From positions 1 through 64,000 of the forward strand of contig JASLNU010000077.1 in the NCBI GenBank assembly GCA_030745835.1: a stretch of DNA of 64,000 nt. The letters run 5' to 3'. Each line of letters begins with the position of its first letter. Positions within the stretch are counted from its first letter, which is position 1. The position numbers and the translations under genes were made by a program. The notes under the pieces are model-generated. The model did not search any database. It saw only the letters and a list, made by a program, of their open reading frames with translations, and had not been told where the DNA came from. Below, piece by piece: positions 43,349-51,736 of this stretch. The stretch is from GCA-2687515 sp002687515 (lineage in GTDB: Bacteria > Pseudomonadota > Alphaproteobacteria > Rhodospirillales > UBA2165).

Positions 43349-43384
43349 GGCCGATTGGCCAACCCGGCCAATCCCCAATCGGCC
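43349..43384 (-). repeat. 35-nt palindromic element, copy H
   Basis: Arms GGCCGATT (43349-43356) and AATCGGCC (43377-43384) pair perfectly. On the minus strand the core reads GGGGAT-TGGCC-GGGTT-GGCC, one base longer than in other copies. Confidence 0.8.
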
Positions 43385-43410
43385 TAAAGTTTTTACTTTA
43401 CCCATTATTG

Positions 43411-43851
43411 TCACGCCGCCGCGTCAGCAACACTGAGCTCCAACCGTTTGCCGAGGATCGCAAGCGCGTCTTCGAGGCGCGTGATCTTGGTTTTATGGCG
43501 CGGGCTCAGCATGCGCCGTACTTCGGCTTCGCCCACGCCGAGCGCCTTGGCGAGGGCGACCCTGGTTGTGCCGGATTCGCGAAACGCTTGGTTGAGCGCC
43601 GCCTTCGCCGCGATCAGGACGCCCGGGCGCACCAGCGACCGCCCACGTGCCGGCGAGGGTTTGGGCAGGGCTTCTCCCTCGACCAGCAAGCCGGCGATCA
43701 TTTCTTCCAGGCAGTCCTGCGCTTCCTCAAGGGCTTCGTCCCGGGTTGCGCCGTCGGTGGCGCCCCAACCGAAGTCGGGAAAAGAGACGACGAACCTGCC
43801 ATCTTCATCCTCGGTAAGCTTGGCGGGGTATGCGAGCGAGATAGTGGTCAT
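43411..43851 (-). CDS. hicB: HicB family antitoxin with HTH
   Basis: A 146-aa antitoxin of the HicB type. The N-terminal HicB fold contains YPAKLTEDEDGRFVVSFPDF and ATRDEALEEAQDCLEEMIAGL. The C-terminal half holds an XRE-like helix-turn-helix (TTRVALAKALGVGEAEVRRML) used to bind the operator. It is intact. It lies 11 bp downstream of the hicA remnant on the same strand, the usual toxin-first order. With the toxin frameshifted, the antitoxin may be a leftover or act only as a regulator. Confidence 0.93.
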   Translation of the reverse strand: MTTISLAYPAKLTEDEDGRFVVSFPDFGWGATDGATRDEALEEAQDCLEEMIAGLLVEGEALPKPSPARGRSLVRPGVLIAAKAALNQAFRESGTTRVALAKALGVGEAEVRRMLSPRHKTKITRLEDALAILGKRLELSVADAAA

Positions 43852-43862
43852 GATCCGGTATC

Positions 43863-44085
43863 CTAAAGTTCGGTTCGGTCGAGCCCCAAATCCTTCAACA
43901 TGGAACGGAGTAGCCCTTCGCCGATTTCCTTTTTCAAATCCTTAATCGTCGTGCGCCGGTTCCCGAAATTTAGGGTGGCGTGGGAACCCTTGCCGCGATT
44001 TTGGTTGATGCTGATGGCCACGCCCCGATAAATCCGTGGGCCGGGCAATCTTACGAAGGCGGCGAATAAGCTCGTTGCCGTTCAT
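43863..44085 (-). pseudogene. hicA: HicA toxin, frameshifted
   Basis: The N-terminal frame starts at 44085 (MNGNELIRRLRKIARP). The rest of HicA lies in another frame: RIYRGVAISINQNRGKGSH, then NRRTTIKDLKKEIGEGLLRS, ending at 43863. Removing one C from the run in CGGCCCACGG near 44040 joins them into a normal ~73-aa HicA. The catalytic His of the dsRBD-like mRNA interferase is preserved in GKGSHATL. As read, the toxin is inactive. A base-calling error in a C-run is the alternative. Confidence 0.82.
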
Positions 44086-44092
44086 GCATGTA

Positions 44093-44110
44093 TCGTACAA
44101 AATTGTACGA
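44093..44110. promoter_or_regulatory. Probable HicB operator
   Basis: TCGTACAA and TTGTACGA flank a central AA, forming a palindrome seven bases upstream of the hicA start. The position and symmetry fit autorepression of hicAB by the HTH of HicB. Confidence 0.65.
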
Positions 44111-44206
44111 ATTAAGTCGAGTGCGGAATAGAAACATCGCACCTGCCCCGGTTAAACCGGGGCATGACGACAATTACGGGCCGCAGTTAAGGCTGCCTAA
44201 GCCCGC

Positions 44207-44728
44207 TTACATGTTGGTATCGTGGATGCCGGCGATGAAGTTTTTGACGCGGGTTCGGGTGCGCGCGCCGTCGTCGGTCTTGTCGTCGGCCAGCAGGTAG
44301 TATTTGGCGATGGTCGCGGCCAGGTAGGCGACATTGCGCGTCTCTTCGAACTTGGAGGCGGGAACCGTGGCCAGCGCCATGGCCGCTTCGCGCTCGCTCT
44401 TGGCCTTGCCGTCTTTGATATTGCGCGCGGTATTTTGGATGATGCCCTGGGTTCCCTTACCTATCCGATCGGCGCCCTCGGCGTTGAAGGCCTTCAACAC
44501 AATATCGATAAGCTGTTTCGCTTCCCGGTCCATGCGCGCCGGATTTTCGGCGCCCTGCATGCTTTCCTTGATCCCCAGTTTTTTCGCCATCCAGATGTAA
44601 ATGGCGAGGCCGACGGTGGCGACGGCGAGGATCAATTGAATCGTCGGCTGCGACTGGAAAACCAGAACGGCCAAGGCCAACGCGACGATCAGAAGCAGCG
44701 TTAAAACGATGCGAAGCAGCAGGCTCAT
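44207..44728 (-). CDS. Membrane-anchored protein of unknown function
   Basis: A 173-aa protein with two hydrophobic N-terminal segments (LLRIVLTLLLIVALALAVLV and LILAVATVGLAIYIWMA) followed by a ~120-residue charged cytoplasmic helical domain. The soluble part contains REAKQLIDIVLKAFNAEGAD and REAAMALATVPASKFEETRN. No family is recognised. It lies about 110 bp downstream of the CoA-ligase gene on the same strand, but a strong functional link is not evident. Confidence 0.65.
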   Translation of the reverse strand: MSLLLRIVLTLLLIVALALAVLVFQSQPTIQLILAVATVGLAIYIWMAKKLGIKESMQGAENPARMDREAKQLIDIVLKAFNAEGADRIGKGTQGIIQNTARNIKDGKAKSEREAAMALATVPASKFEETRNVAYLAATIAKYYLLADDKTDDGARTRTRVKNFIAGIHDTNM

Positions 44729-44837
44729 GGATCCTCAACAAATCTGTTCATCAAACATCCCCGCCGACGGTCATAAGGCACACCGCGCCCGCGCGGCAAC
44801 TGTGGGAAGTATCTATAGCGGTAGCGCCCAATGGGCC

Positions 44838-46382
44838 CTAGGAAGCTCCGCCCGAGGCGATTTTCCGGAGCGCCAGTTTATCGATTTTGCCGACCGTGGT
44901 TTTGGGAACCTCGTCGACGATATCGATGGCGGCGGGAACCTTGTATTTGGCGAGGTTTTCCCGGCAGTAATCCAACAGATCATCGGCGCTGACCTCGGCA
45001 CCGGGTTTCAGCACGACGCAGGCCTTGATGATTTCACCCCGGTATTCGTCGGGCACGCCGACCGCCGCCGCTTCGTGAACGGCGGGGTTCGAATAAAGGA
45101 CCTCATCGATTTCGCGGGGATAAACGTTATAGCCGCCGACAATCGCCATGTCCTTTTTGCGGTCGCGAATGAACAGGTCGCCGTCTTCGTCGAACTCGCC
45201 GATATCGCCGGTATAGAGCCAGCCGCCACGCAACGCCGCCGCCGTTTCCTCGGGCCGGTTGCGGTAGCCGGACATGATCTGCGGGCCACGGGCGCGGATC
45301 TCGCCCTGTTCCCCCGGCCCCAATATCTTGGCGCCGGTTTCGACATCGACAATTTGAATTTCCGTCTGCGGGATCGGTTTGCCGACCGAGCCGGGCCTGA
45401 TCGCCTCGGCCTCGCCGATATAGGTCAGGACCGGGCCCGCCTCGCTTTGACCGTAGCCTTCCAGGATCGGGCAGCCGGTCAGTTCCTGCCAGCGTTTCAA
45501 GGTTTCCTCGGGCAACGGCGCCGACCCGGAATAGGCCGTCACCAGGGAGGTGAAATCGCGGTTTTCGAAGCCCTCGAACCCCATCAGCCCGTTAAACACG
45601 GTCGGCCCGGCCGGCAGGCGGGTGATTTTTTCGTTCTCGATGGTGTCTAGCACCAAGGCCGGATGATAGCGCGGCAGGATCACCAGCCGTCCCCGGCAAT
45701 AGGCGGTCAGATGCAGGCACATGGAACTGGCGAACACGTGGAACAACGGCATCACGCAGAGCACCGTTTCGTTGTCCGGGCGGGTCGGCAGGACAGCTTC
45801 GCGCTGCGAGATATTCACCGACATCTGGCCGTGGGAAATATTGACGCCCTTGGGCAGGCCGGTGGTGCCGCCGGTATATTGCAAGGTGGCGAGGGTCTCG
45901 GGGCCGGGCAATTGGTCTGGCAATTTGGCCTGCCCGTCATCGCGCCATTTATCCAAAAGCCGGCCTTCCTTGCCGCCCACCAGAATACCCTCGGCGATCC
46001 CGATTTCCTTTACCAGAGGTTCGACCACGGCCGCCGTTTGTTCATCATGGATCACCGCCGCCGGATCGGAATCCTTCAAAATATGGGTCATTTCGCGGGC
46101 CGTATAGATCGGATTGACGGGCACCGCCTGGGCGCCGGCGGCATGGATGGCGAACAGGGCGACGGCCATTTCGATGGAGTTGCCGCAGACCAGGGCAACC
46201 CGCCCGCCGCGGACGCCAAGCTCCAGAAGTTCAGACGCAAAGCCGCCGACGCAACGGATATATTGGCTGTAGGTAAGGTCCCTTCCCTCGAAACTGAGGG
46301 CGTGCGCGGCGCCGGCTTTTTGGCCAGATTCGGCAAGCATATGGACGACGGTATCATGAACTTTCGGCAACTCGTTGTTCAC
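44838..46382 (-). CDS. AMP-dependent acyl-CoA synthetase/ligase
   Basis: A 514-aa adenylate-forming enzyme that activates a carboxylic acid to its CoA thioester. Hallmarks are the P-loop-like LQYTGGTTGLPKGVNISHG, the A5 motif GYGQSEAGPVLTY, A7 WLYTGDIGEFDEDGDLFIRDR, A8 KDMAIVGGYNVYPREIDEVL and the catalytic Lys in KTTVGKIDKLALRK near the C-terminus. The GTG at 46382 is preceded by GGGGGAG; the TTG at 46406 would include that site in the coding region. It is the last gene of the hydantoinase operon (67 bp after hyuB), implying that the ring-opened product is converted to a CoA ester. Confidence 0.92.
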   Translation of the reverse strand: MNNELPKVHDTVVHMLAESGQKAGAAHALSFEGRDLTYSQYIRCVGGFASELLELGVRGGRVALVCGNSIEMAVALFAIHAAGAQAVPVNPIYTAREMTHILKDSDPAAVIHDEQTAAVVEPLVKEIGIAEGILVGGKEGRLLDKWRDDGQAKLPDQLPGPETLATLQYTGGTTGLPKGVNISHGQMSVNISQREAVLPTRPDNETVLCVMPLFHVFASSMCLHLTAYCRGRLVILPRYHPALVLDTIENEKITRLPAGPTVFNGLMGFEGFENRDFTSLVTAYSGSAPLPEETLKRWQELTGCPILEGYGQSEAGPVLTYIGEAEAIRPGSVGKPIPQTEIQIVDVETGAKILGPGEQGEIRARGPQIMSGYRNRPEETAAALRGGWLYTGDIGEFDEDGDLFIRDRKKDMAIVGGYNVYPREIDEVLYSNPAVHEAAAVGVPDEYRGEIIKACVVLKPGAEVSADDLLDYCRENLAKYKVPAAIDIVDEVPKTTVGKIDKLALRKIASGGAS

Positions 46383-46449
46383 GTTACTCCCCCTAGAATT
46401 GATCAACGCTCAAACGGAATTGCCGGTTCGTCTCCCGCCGGTATTCGGC

Positions 46450-48393
46450 TTACCACCCCGGAGGACGGGAAATCGCAAGGTGGGAACGGACCTCTTCCTC
46501 AGTCGGAATCCGGTCCGGCTTGATATCCTTGCCGAGAGGATTGACCTGGAAGGCGGCGGTTCCCTCGGGGAAGCCCTTCTGACGCAGAACGTCGCGCGCC
46601 ACCTTGGTCTTCTCCTCGTCGATCCGGTAATCGGCCGCTTCGGCGTCGATTTCCTCGATCACCACGCCATAATATTCCTCGGCCGCTTCCATGGTCAGCC
46701 ATTCGTCGATGACATCGGCCAGAACCAGTTCCGGTTCGCGGTCCAGGGGATTGCCGAAGCCGCCGCCACCCGACGAGCCGTAGAAAATCTTGTCGCCCTT
46801 CTTGAGCCTGACGCCGGTCGCATACATACCGGCGTCGAACTCTTCATCGGTTCCCTTGTTGATAATCAGGGTCGAACCGCCGCCATTGAGACCGCCCGAG
46901 ATACCGAACGGCGTATGGATTTCGCGGTCACCGTGAATGGTCATGGTGATGTCGGTTTGGATGACCAACTCGCGGATCAGGCCGAAGCCGCCGCGCCGGA
47001 AGCCATGGCCGCAACTGTCGGGGCGCGCCTCGTAGCGGTCGAAAATGACCGGGAACCAGCGTTCTTCAAGCTCCTGCGGAATGGTCCTGGCGTTGCAGAA
47101 GCGCATGAAGATCAAGGATTTGCCGTCCTTGAAGGTGCGCGCGTTCTCGCCGCCGACGGCCCAGGTATATTGGATGAAGTCCTTCTTGGTCCTCGGGTTG
47201 TAACCACCCATGCAAAGGTTGGTCAGGCTGACCGCCGCCGGATAAACCCGCCACGGCTGATCCTTGGCCATGACCCCCGCCAAACAGGCGATGGTCACCG
47301 CCTCGATCTTATCGAAGGCGCCCGAGCAGTAACCGGTGGTCGGCGCCGGGAAGACCACATCGACGCAGGTGCCCGGCTTCGAGATGATTTCAAGGTTGCG
47401 GATGATGCCGTGGTTGAGCGGGAACAACTGCGGGAAGCAGATCATAAAACCGAGATAGTTGCCGCCGATCAAGGTCGCCCGGCTGCCGCCCCAGGAGGCT
47501 TTCGGCTGGGGATCGGAATCGGTCCAATCGAAGGACAGCTTTGAGCCCGTCTTGGTCAGTTTGCAATGAACCCGGATCGGCGGTTTGCCTTCGGCCATGA
47601 CATCCTGATCGCCGAAATCCTCGAATTCCCATTCACCGTCGGGCAGCGATTCCAGTTCCGCCAGCATCATCCGTTCGGAATAATTGAACTGCTCTTCATA
47701 GGCCTGGAAAAGGGTTTCCTTGCCGTACTTTTCACACAGTTCGACAACCCGGGCGTCGATCAGTTTGGCGGCTTCGAATTGCGCCTTCATATCGGCCCGC
47801 CGTTCGACGGCGCCGCGAATGTTAATTTCGATCAGGCTGAACAGCTCTTCGTCGAGCTCATTGTTCTTGAACAGACGGATCGGCGGGATGCGTATGCCCT
47901 CGGCGTAACAGGTGGTCGCCTCGGGGTTGAAGGTGCCCGGCATCGGCCCCCCCATATCGGCCCAGTGAATAACCGTGCACGAGAACGAGACGATTTCGCC
48001 TTCGTAGAAAATCGGGCGGATCATGCGCACGTCGTTGACGTGCGAGCCGGTGCGGTAGGGATCACTGAAAATATAGGTATCCCCGGGCTTCATCGTATCC
48101 TTCGGGATATCCTTGAAGAGTTCGGTCACCGACGGTTCGAACGATGCATAGTGGGCGGCGGCGTCGGTATGGCCGTGCGCCACCAAGCGGGCGTCCTTGG
48201 TCAACAAGGCGTTGGAGCGGTCGCGGCCCATGCCGATCACCGGGTGATAGGCGATCCGCTCGATGGTCGTCGACGCCTCGTAGCAGGCCGCCACAAAGGC
48301 GTTGCGCAGCACCTCGAAGGTGATCAGGTCCATCTGAAGACCTTCGATGTTCGACAATTTTTCCTTGACGTCGATTTCTGCTTGAGCAGCCAT
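46450..48393 (-). CDS. Hydantoinase B/oxoprolinase family protein
   Basis: A 647-aa beta subunit of an ATP-dependent hydantoinase/oxoprolinase-type enzyme. The N-terminus has LITFEVLRNAFVAACYEASTTI and HPVIGMGRDRSNALLTKD; later blocks are DTYIFSDPYRTGSHVNDVRM, VIHWADMGGPMPGTFNP, and a Gly-rich segment at GISGGLNGGGSTL and YGSSGGGGFGNP. With the alpha subunit ten bases upstream it should form a heteromer that opens a cyclic amide, or carboxylates a ketone in the related acetone carboxylases. GGAGG lies six bases before the ATG. The actual substrate is unknown. Confidence 0.93.
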   Translation of the reverse strand: MAAQAEIDVKEKLSNIEGLQMDLITFEVLRNAFVAACYEASTTIERIAYHPVIGMGRDRSNALLTKDARLVAHGHTDAAAHYASFEPSVTELFKDIPKDTMKPGDTYIFSDPYRTGSHVNDVRMIRPIFYEGEIVSFSCTVIHWADMGGPMPGTFNPEATTCYAEGIRIPPIRLFKNNELDEELFSLIEINIRGAVERRADMKAQFEAAKLIDARVVELCEKYGKETLFQAYEEQFNYSERMMLAELESLPDGEWEFEDFGDQDVMAEGKPPIRVHCKLTKTGSKLSFDWTDSDPQPKASWGGSRATLIGGNYLGFMICFPQLFPLNHGIIRNLEIISKPGTCVDVVFPAPTTGYCSGAFDKIEAVTIACLAGVMAKDQPWRVYPAAVSLTNLCMGGYNPRTKKDFIQYTWAVGGENARTFKDGKSLIFMRFCNARTIPQELEERWFPVIFDRYEARPDSCGHGFRRGGFGLIRELVIQTDITMTIHGDREIHTPFGISGGLNGGGSTLIINKGTDEEFDAGMYATGVRLKKGDKIFYGSSGGGGFGNPLDREPELVLADVIDEWLTMEAAEEYYGVVIEEIDAEAADYRIDEEKTKVARDVLRQKGFPEGTAAFQVNPLGKDIKPDRIPTEEEVRSHLAISRPPGW

Positions 48394-48403
48394 TTTAGCC
48401 TCC

Positions 48404-50461
48404 TTACTGATCTACATTAATGACGAGATTGCCGTACTTGTCGACGCTGCAATGGGTTCCCGGCGGCATCACGGTTGTGGTATCGGGCTGTTCGATAACC
48501 GCCGGTCCGTCAAATTCCGCGCCCGGCGGCAATTTACCGCGCTCGTAGATGTCGGCTTCGAGAAAGTCATGACCCTTAAACCACACCTGGCGGTTCGGCT
48601 TCCTGGCGTCTTCCAGGGATCCGGCTTCTTCGATTTCCGGCAGGTTTGGCTTGATGATCTCACCTTTTGCCACGACCCGCAAATTGACGACTTCGACGGG
48701 GGCGTAACCGGGCGGCAGATTGTAGCCGTACTCGGCCTGCATATCGTCCATGAAATTCCGGGTGATGCCTTCCAGGTCCTTAAGCTCCCCATCGGGGAGA
48801 TCGACCGTGAAAAAACGGCTTTGCGAGAAGTATTTGACATCGACATAGCGCTCGACCGAAACCATGTCTTTTTCGATGCCCTCCTTGGCCAGAATCCGAT
48901 GGGATTTTTCCACCAGATTACCGACTTCCTGGTTGAGTTCATCGAAATCGAGTTCTTCCTCGGTCTTGTGAATGGGCGTCGTGAATTCGTGTTTAACGTC
49001 GACCCGGATGGCGCCGAAAGCCGAGGCATAACCCGGCAGCGGCGGCACCACGACGGTCGGCGAGCCGATCTCGCGGGCCAGGTCACAGGCATACAACGCG
49101 CCACCGCCGCCATAGGGCACGATGGCGAATTCACGGGGGTCCCAGCCACGCGACACGGTCTGGATACGCATCGCCATCATCAGGGCGCTCAACGCCACCA
49201 TATAGGTGTTGGCGGCGGCTTCCTTGACGTCCCAGCCATAGTGATCGCCGACTTTTTTCTGCACCGCCTGGAAAGACAGATCGCCATCGACCTTCATTTC
49301 ACCGCCCAGGAAATATTCCGGATCGATGCGCCCCAGGACGATCTGGCTGTCGGTGTTGGTGGCTTCCTCGCCGCCCTGGCCGTAACAGGCCGGGCCCGGC
49401 ACGGCGCCCATGCTTTGCGGGCCGACGTTCAAGATTCCGCCGTTATCGACCCAGCTGATGCTGCCGCCGCCGGAACCGATATAAACGGTATCCACCGAGG
49501 GCAGGCAACAGGGCACGTTCCACAGGATTTTCCATTCGTGGGTGATCGCCGGCGAGCCTTGATAAATCATCGACACATTGTTGGTGGTGCCGCCGGTCTC
49601 GAAGGCGATAACGTTGTCAAAACCGGCCAACGAGCCGATATAACCGGCCATGCCGACGGCGCCCGACACCGGCGATGAGTGGAAGGTCTTGGCCGGGAAC
49701 TTGATCGCCTCGTCCATGCCGATGACACCGCCGCCCGACGTGGTAATCAGCAACGGGCCGTCATATCCCCAATCGTCCTGGAGACGTTTGGCCAATCCGC
49801 CCAAATAGTTTTTCAGGATCGGCGAAATATAGGCGTTCAATACGGTCGTACAGGTGCGTTCGAACTCCAGCATTTGCGGCAGCACTTCGTGGCTCAGGGT
49901 GACATCCACATCGGGAAGTTCTTGTGCCAAAATCTCGCGGGTGCGCAGCTCGTGAACCGGGTTCATGAAAGAATCCATGTAAACGACGGCGATCGATTCG
50001 ATCCCCCGCTTTTTACATTTTCGCGCCGCCAGAAGGACATCTTCCTCGTTGATCTCGGTGATCACGTCGCCATAGGGCCCGACCCGTTCCCTGACCGGCA
50101 TCACGTTGCGCCTCGGAATAATCAGCTCCGGCGGGTCCCAATCAAGCTCGAAAGCCGAGATCCTTTCGGCCCGGCCACCGCCCAAAACATCGCGGAAACC
50201 ATCGGTCGTGATCAATGCCGTTTGAACGCCCTTGCGCTCGAGGATGGCGTTGGTCGAAACGGTGGCGCCGTGGCGGAACGATAACACTTCGTCGCCCGAA
50301 ATTCCGGCCCGTTTGAGGCCATTGATGACACCATCGAAAAAGGTCGGCGGCGTCGACGCCACCTTGCCGAGCTTCTGCTCGCCGGTCTCCATGTTGATGC
50401 AAATAACGTCGGTAAAAGTACCGCCGATGTCGGTGCCAACGACCCATTGTTTCTCAGCCAT
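48404..50461 (-). CDS. Hydantoinase A/oxoprolinase family protein
   Basis: A 685-aa alpha subunit with the ASKHA ATPase fold. The first phosphate loop is VGTDIGGTFTDVICIN and the second is AFETGGTTNNVSMI; HGATVSTNAILERKG is the usual HxTTVxTNA-like block. IVPYGGGGALYACDLARE and PPLPGYASAFGAIRVD follow. It hydrolyses ATP to drive ring opening by the B subunit. It is first in the operon hyuA-hyuB-ligase. A TTGACA -35 and a palindromic operator lie in the 276 bp upstream. Confidence 0.93.
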   Translation of the reverse strand: MAEKQWVVGTDIGGTFTDVICINMETGEQKLGKVASTPPTFFDGVINGLKRAGISGDEVLSFRHGATVSTNAILERKGVQTALITTDGFRDVLGGGRAERISAFELDWDPPELIIPRRNVMPVRERVGPYGDVITEINEEDVLLAARKCKKRGIESIAVVYMDSFMNPVHELRTREILAQELPDVDVTLSHEVLPQMLEFERTCTTVLNAYISPILKNYLGGLAKRLQDDWGYDGPLLITTSGGGVIGMDEAIKFPAKTFHSSPVSGAVGMAGYIGSLAGFDNVIAFETGGTTNNVSMIYQGSPAITHEWKILWNVPCCLPSVDTVYIGSGGGSISWVDNGGILNVGPQSMGAVPGPACYGQGGEEATNTDSQIVLGRIDPEYFLGGEMKVDGDLSFQAVQKKVGDHYGWDVKEAAANTYMVALSALMMAMRIQTVSRGWDPREFAIVPYGGGGALYACDLAREIGSPTVVVPPLPGYASAFGAIRVDVKHEFTTPIHKTEEELDFDELNQEVGNLVEKSHRILAKEGIEKDMVSVERYVDVKYFSQSRFFTVDLPDGELKDLEGITRNFMDDMQAEYGYNLPPGYAPVEVVNLRVVAKGEIIKPNLPEIEEAGSLEDARKPNRQVWFKGHDFLEADIYERGKLPPGAEFDGPAVIEQPDTTTVMPPGTHCSVDKYGNLVINVDQ

Positions 50462-50567
50462 CTTAAATTCTCCCCGCTAACATCTTCCTTGATCGGATCA
50501 GTTCAGAGTCCAATTGGGTCAACCTCAGCCACCAAGTTCCTTAAAAGGAACGCCATTCGGCTCCAAA

Positions 50568-50584
50568 AGAGAACGCTATTCTCT
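50568..50584. promoter_or_regulatory. Operator in hydantoinase promoter
   Basis: AGAGAACGCTATTCTCT is an imperfect 17-bp palindrome, extended to AAAAGAGAA/TTCTCTTTT arms (50565-50573 and 50579-50587). On the minus strand it begins 12 bases after a TTGACA box (50597-50602) and covers the expected -10, so a bound repressor would block transcription of hyuA. A weaker half-similar site, AAAAGGAACGCCATTC, lies just beside it near 50543. It matches the site at 54264-54280 in 14 of 17 positions. Confidence 0.65.
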
Positions 50585-50737
50585 TTTAGGCATCTTTGTC
50601 AATCACTTGCCGTAAAAAAATCTAGATTTTTGTCATCAACCGGTTATTGGAGGTGAAATTCGGAACGGCCGGCGGAATATTTCTTGGCAAATTAGAAATT
50701 TCCGCCGGCCAGCCGAATTCAACAACCGGATGCGCCG

Positions 50738-51667
50738 CTATTTTTTCCGTTTAGGCGGCAGATATTTCGCGGCATTTCCCTTGGTCGCGATGATGTGCTT
50801 GATGAAGACTTTCTGTTCATGCTTCTTGCCGGAAAGCCAGTCGTTCATGATATTGACGCCCAATTTGCCCCAAACCATCGGGCTGACGACAACCGTCATA
50901 TCGATGCTGCCTTTGATCACCGCCTTGAGCGCCGGCGGCACACCATTGAGGCCGGTGATGATGACATTGGCTTTCTTGCCGGCGGTCGCAACCGCCTGAC
51001 CGGCGCCCATGGCAATTTCGTCATTGCCGGCGTAAATAACCCTGACGTCGGGGTGGGCGACCAGAATATCCTCGGCCTGATTGAGGCCGCGCTCGCGGGT
51101 CAGGGCACCGGTTTGCTCATAGACGATCTTCATGCCCGACTGTTTGCCCATGCTTTCTTTGAATCCGTCCGCCAGATCCTTGAACACATTGGCGCCCGCC
51201 GGGCCTGAAATCATCGCGATTTTACCTTTGCCGCCCGCCTTACCGGCGGCCCATTGGCCGATGTCGCGGCCAATCAGTTTTGAATCCATGGCGACAAACA
51301 GTGTCTGATATTTGGATTTTGAACCGCGCGCGATGGAAATGATCGGGATCCCGGCATCATGGGCTGATTTATAGGCGGCGCCGGTGGCGATCGCATCAAT
51401 CGGCGAGATCAGGATACCGTCAACTTTTTGGGCGACCAGATCCATGACACCGTTGACCTGCTTGTTGACATCTTCGTTGGCGGTAACGACACGGATTTTC
51501 CAGCCCAATTTCCTGGCCTGAATTTCGATGCCTTTGCGCATCACGATATAAAAGGGATTGGTGTCCGACGCCAAGGCGACGCCAATCGTTTTACCGGCGG
51601 CTTGCACCGCGGGCGAAGCCGCCAAAATGGCGGCCAGGCCGATAATCAGAGCCAATAATTTCTTCAT
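50738..51667 (-). CDS. Sugar-type ABC transporter substrate-binding protein
   Basis: A 309-aa periplasmic binding protein of the RbsB/type-I sugar family. A signal peptide is clear (MKKLLALIIGLAAILAASPA, cleavage near VQAAG). The mature chain shows KTIGVALASDTNPFYIVMRK, LVAQKVDGILISPIDA, and YAGNDEIAMGAGQAVATAG, the usual RbsB hinge segments. GGAGG lies six bases before the ATG. It is the third gene of an ATPase-permease-SBP operon and directly precedes the hydantoinase operon on the same strand, so it is a candidate importer of the hydantoinase substrate. Ligand unknown. Confidence 0.92.
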   Translation of the reverse strand: MKKLLALIIGLAAILAASPAVQAAGKTIGVALASDTNPFYIVMRKGIEIQARKLGWKIRVVTANEDVNKQVNGVMDLVAQKVDGILISPIDAIATGAAYKSAHDAGIPIISIARGSKSKYQTLFVAMDSKLIGRDIGQWAAGKAGGKGKIAMISGPAGANVFKDLADGFKESMGKQSGMKIVYEQTGALTRERGLNQAEDILVAHPDVRVIYAGNDEIAMGAGQAVATAGKKANVIITGLNGVPPALKAVIKGSIDMTVVVSPMVWGKLGVNIMNDWLSGKKHEQKVFIKHIIATKGNAAKYLPPKRKK

Positions 51668-51736
51668 GCTAATCCTCCAGTTAAGATTGATGGGTGTTTG
51701 GTTCAGGTTGATATAATTCTTGCTTTGATATCCCGG

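Larger units (their letters stand above)
43043..43410. other. Palindrome cluster between lldD-like and hicB genes
   Basis: A 368-bp gap without a gene. It contains copies E (43048-43082), F (43153-43187) and H (43349-43384) of the 35-nt palindrome plus a degenerate copy at about 43305-43341 (GGCCGATT-GGCC-AACC kept, the distal arm decayed). Nearly a third of the region is palindrome. Confidence 0.75.

Noticed and set aside
43048..43384. Repeat cluster considered as a CRISPR array
   Set aside because: Repeats are palindromes of differing stem sequence in both orientations, with irregular spacing and no unique spacers of constant length; no cas genes are present.
47566..49678. Long + strand frames opposite the hydantoinase genes
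   Set aside because: Shadows of hyuA and hyuB, with no start signals or domain motifs.
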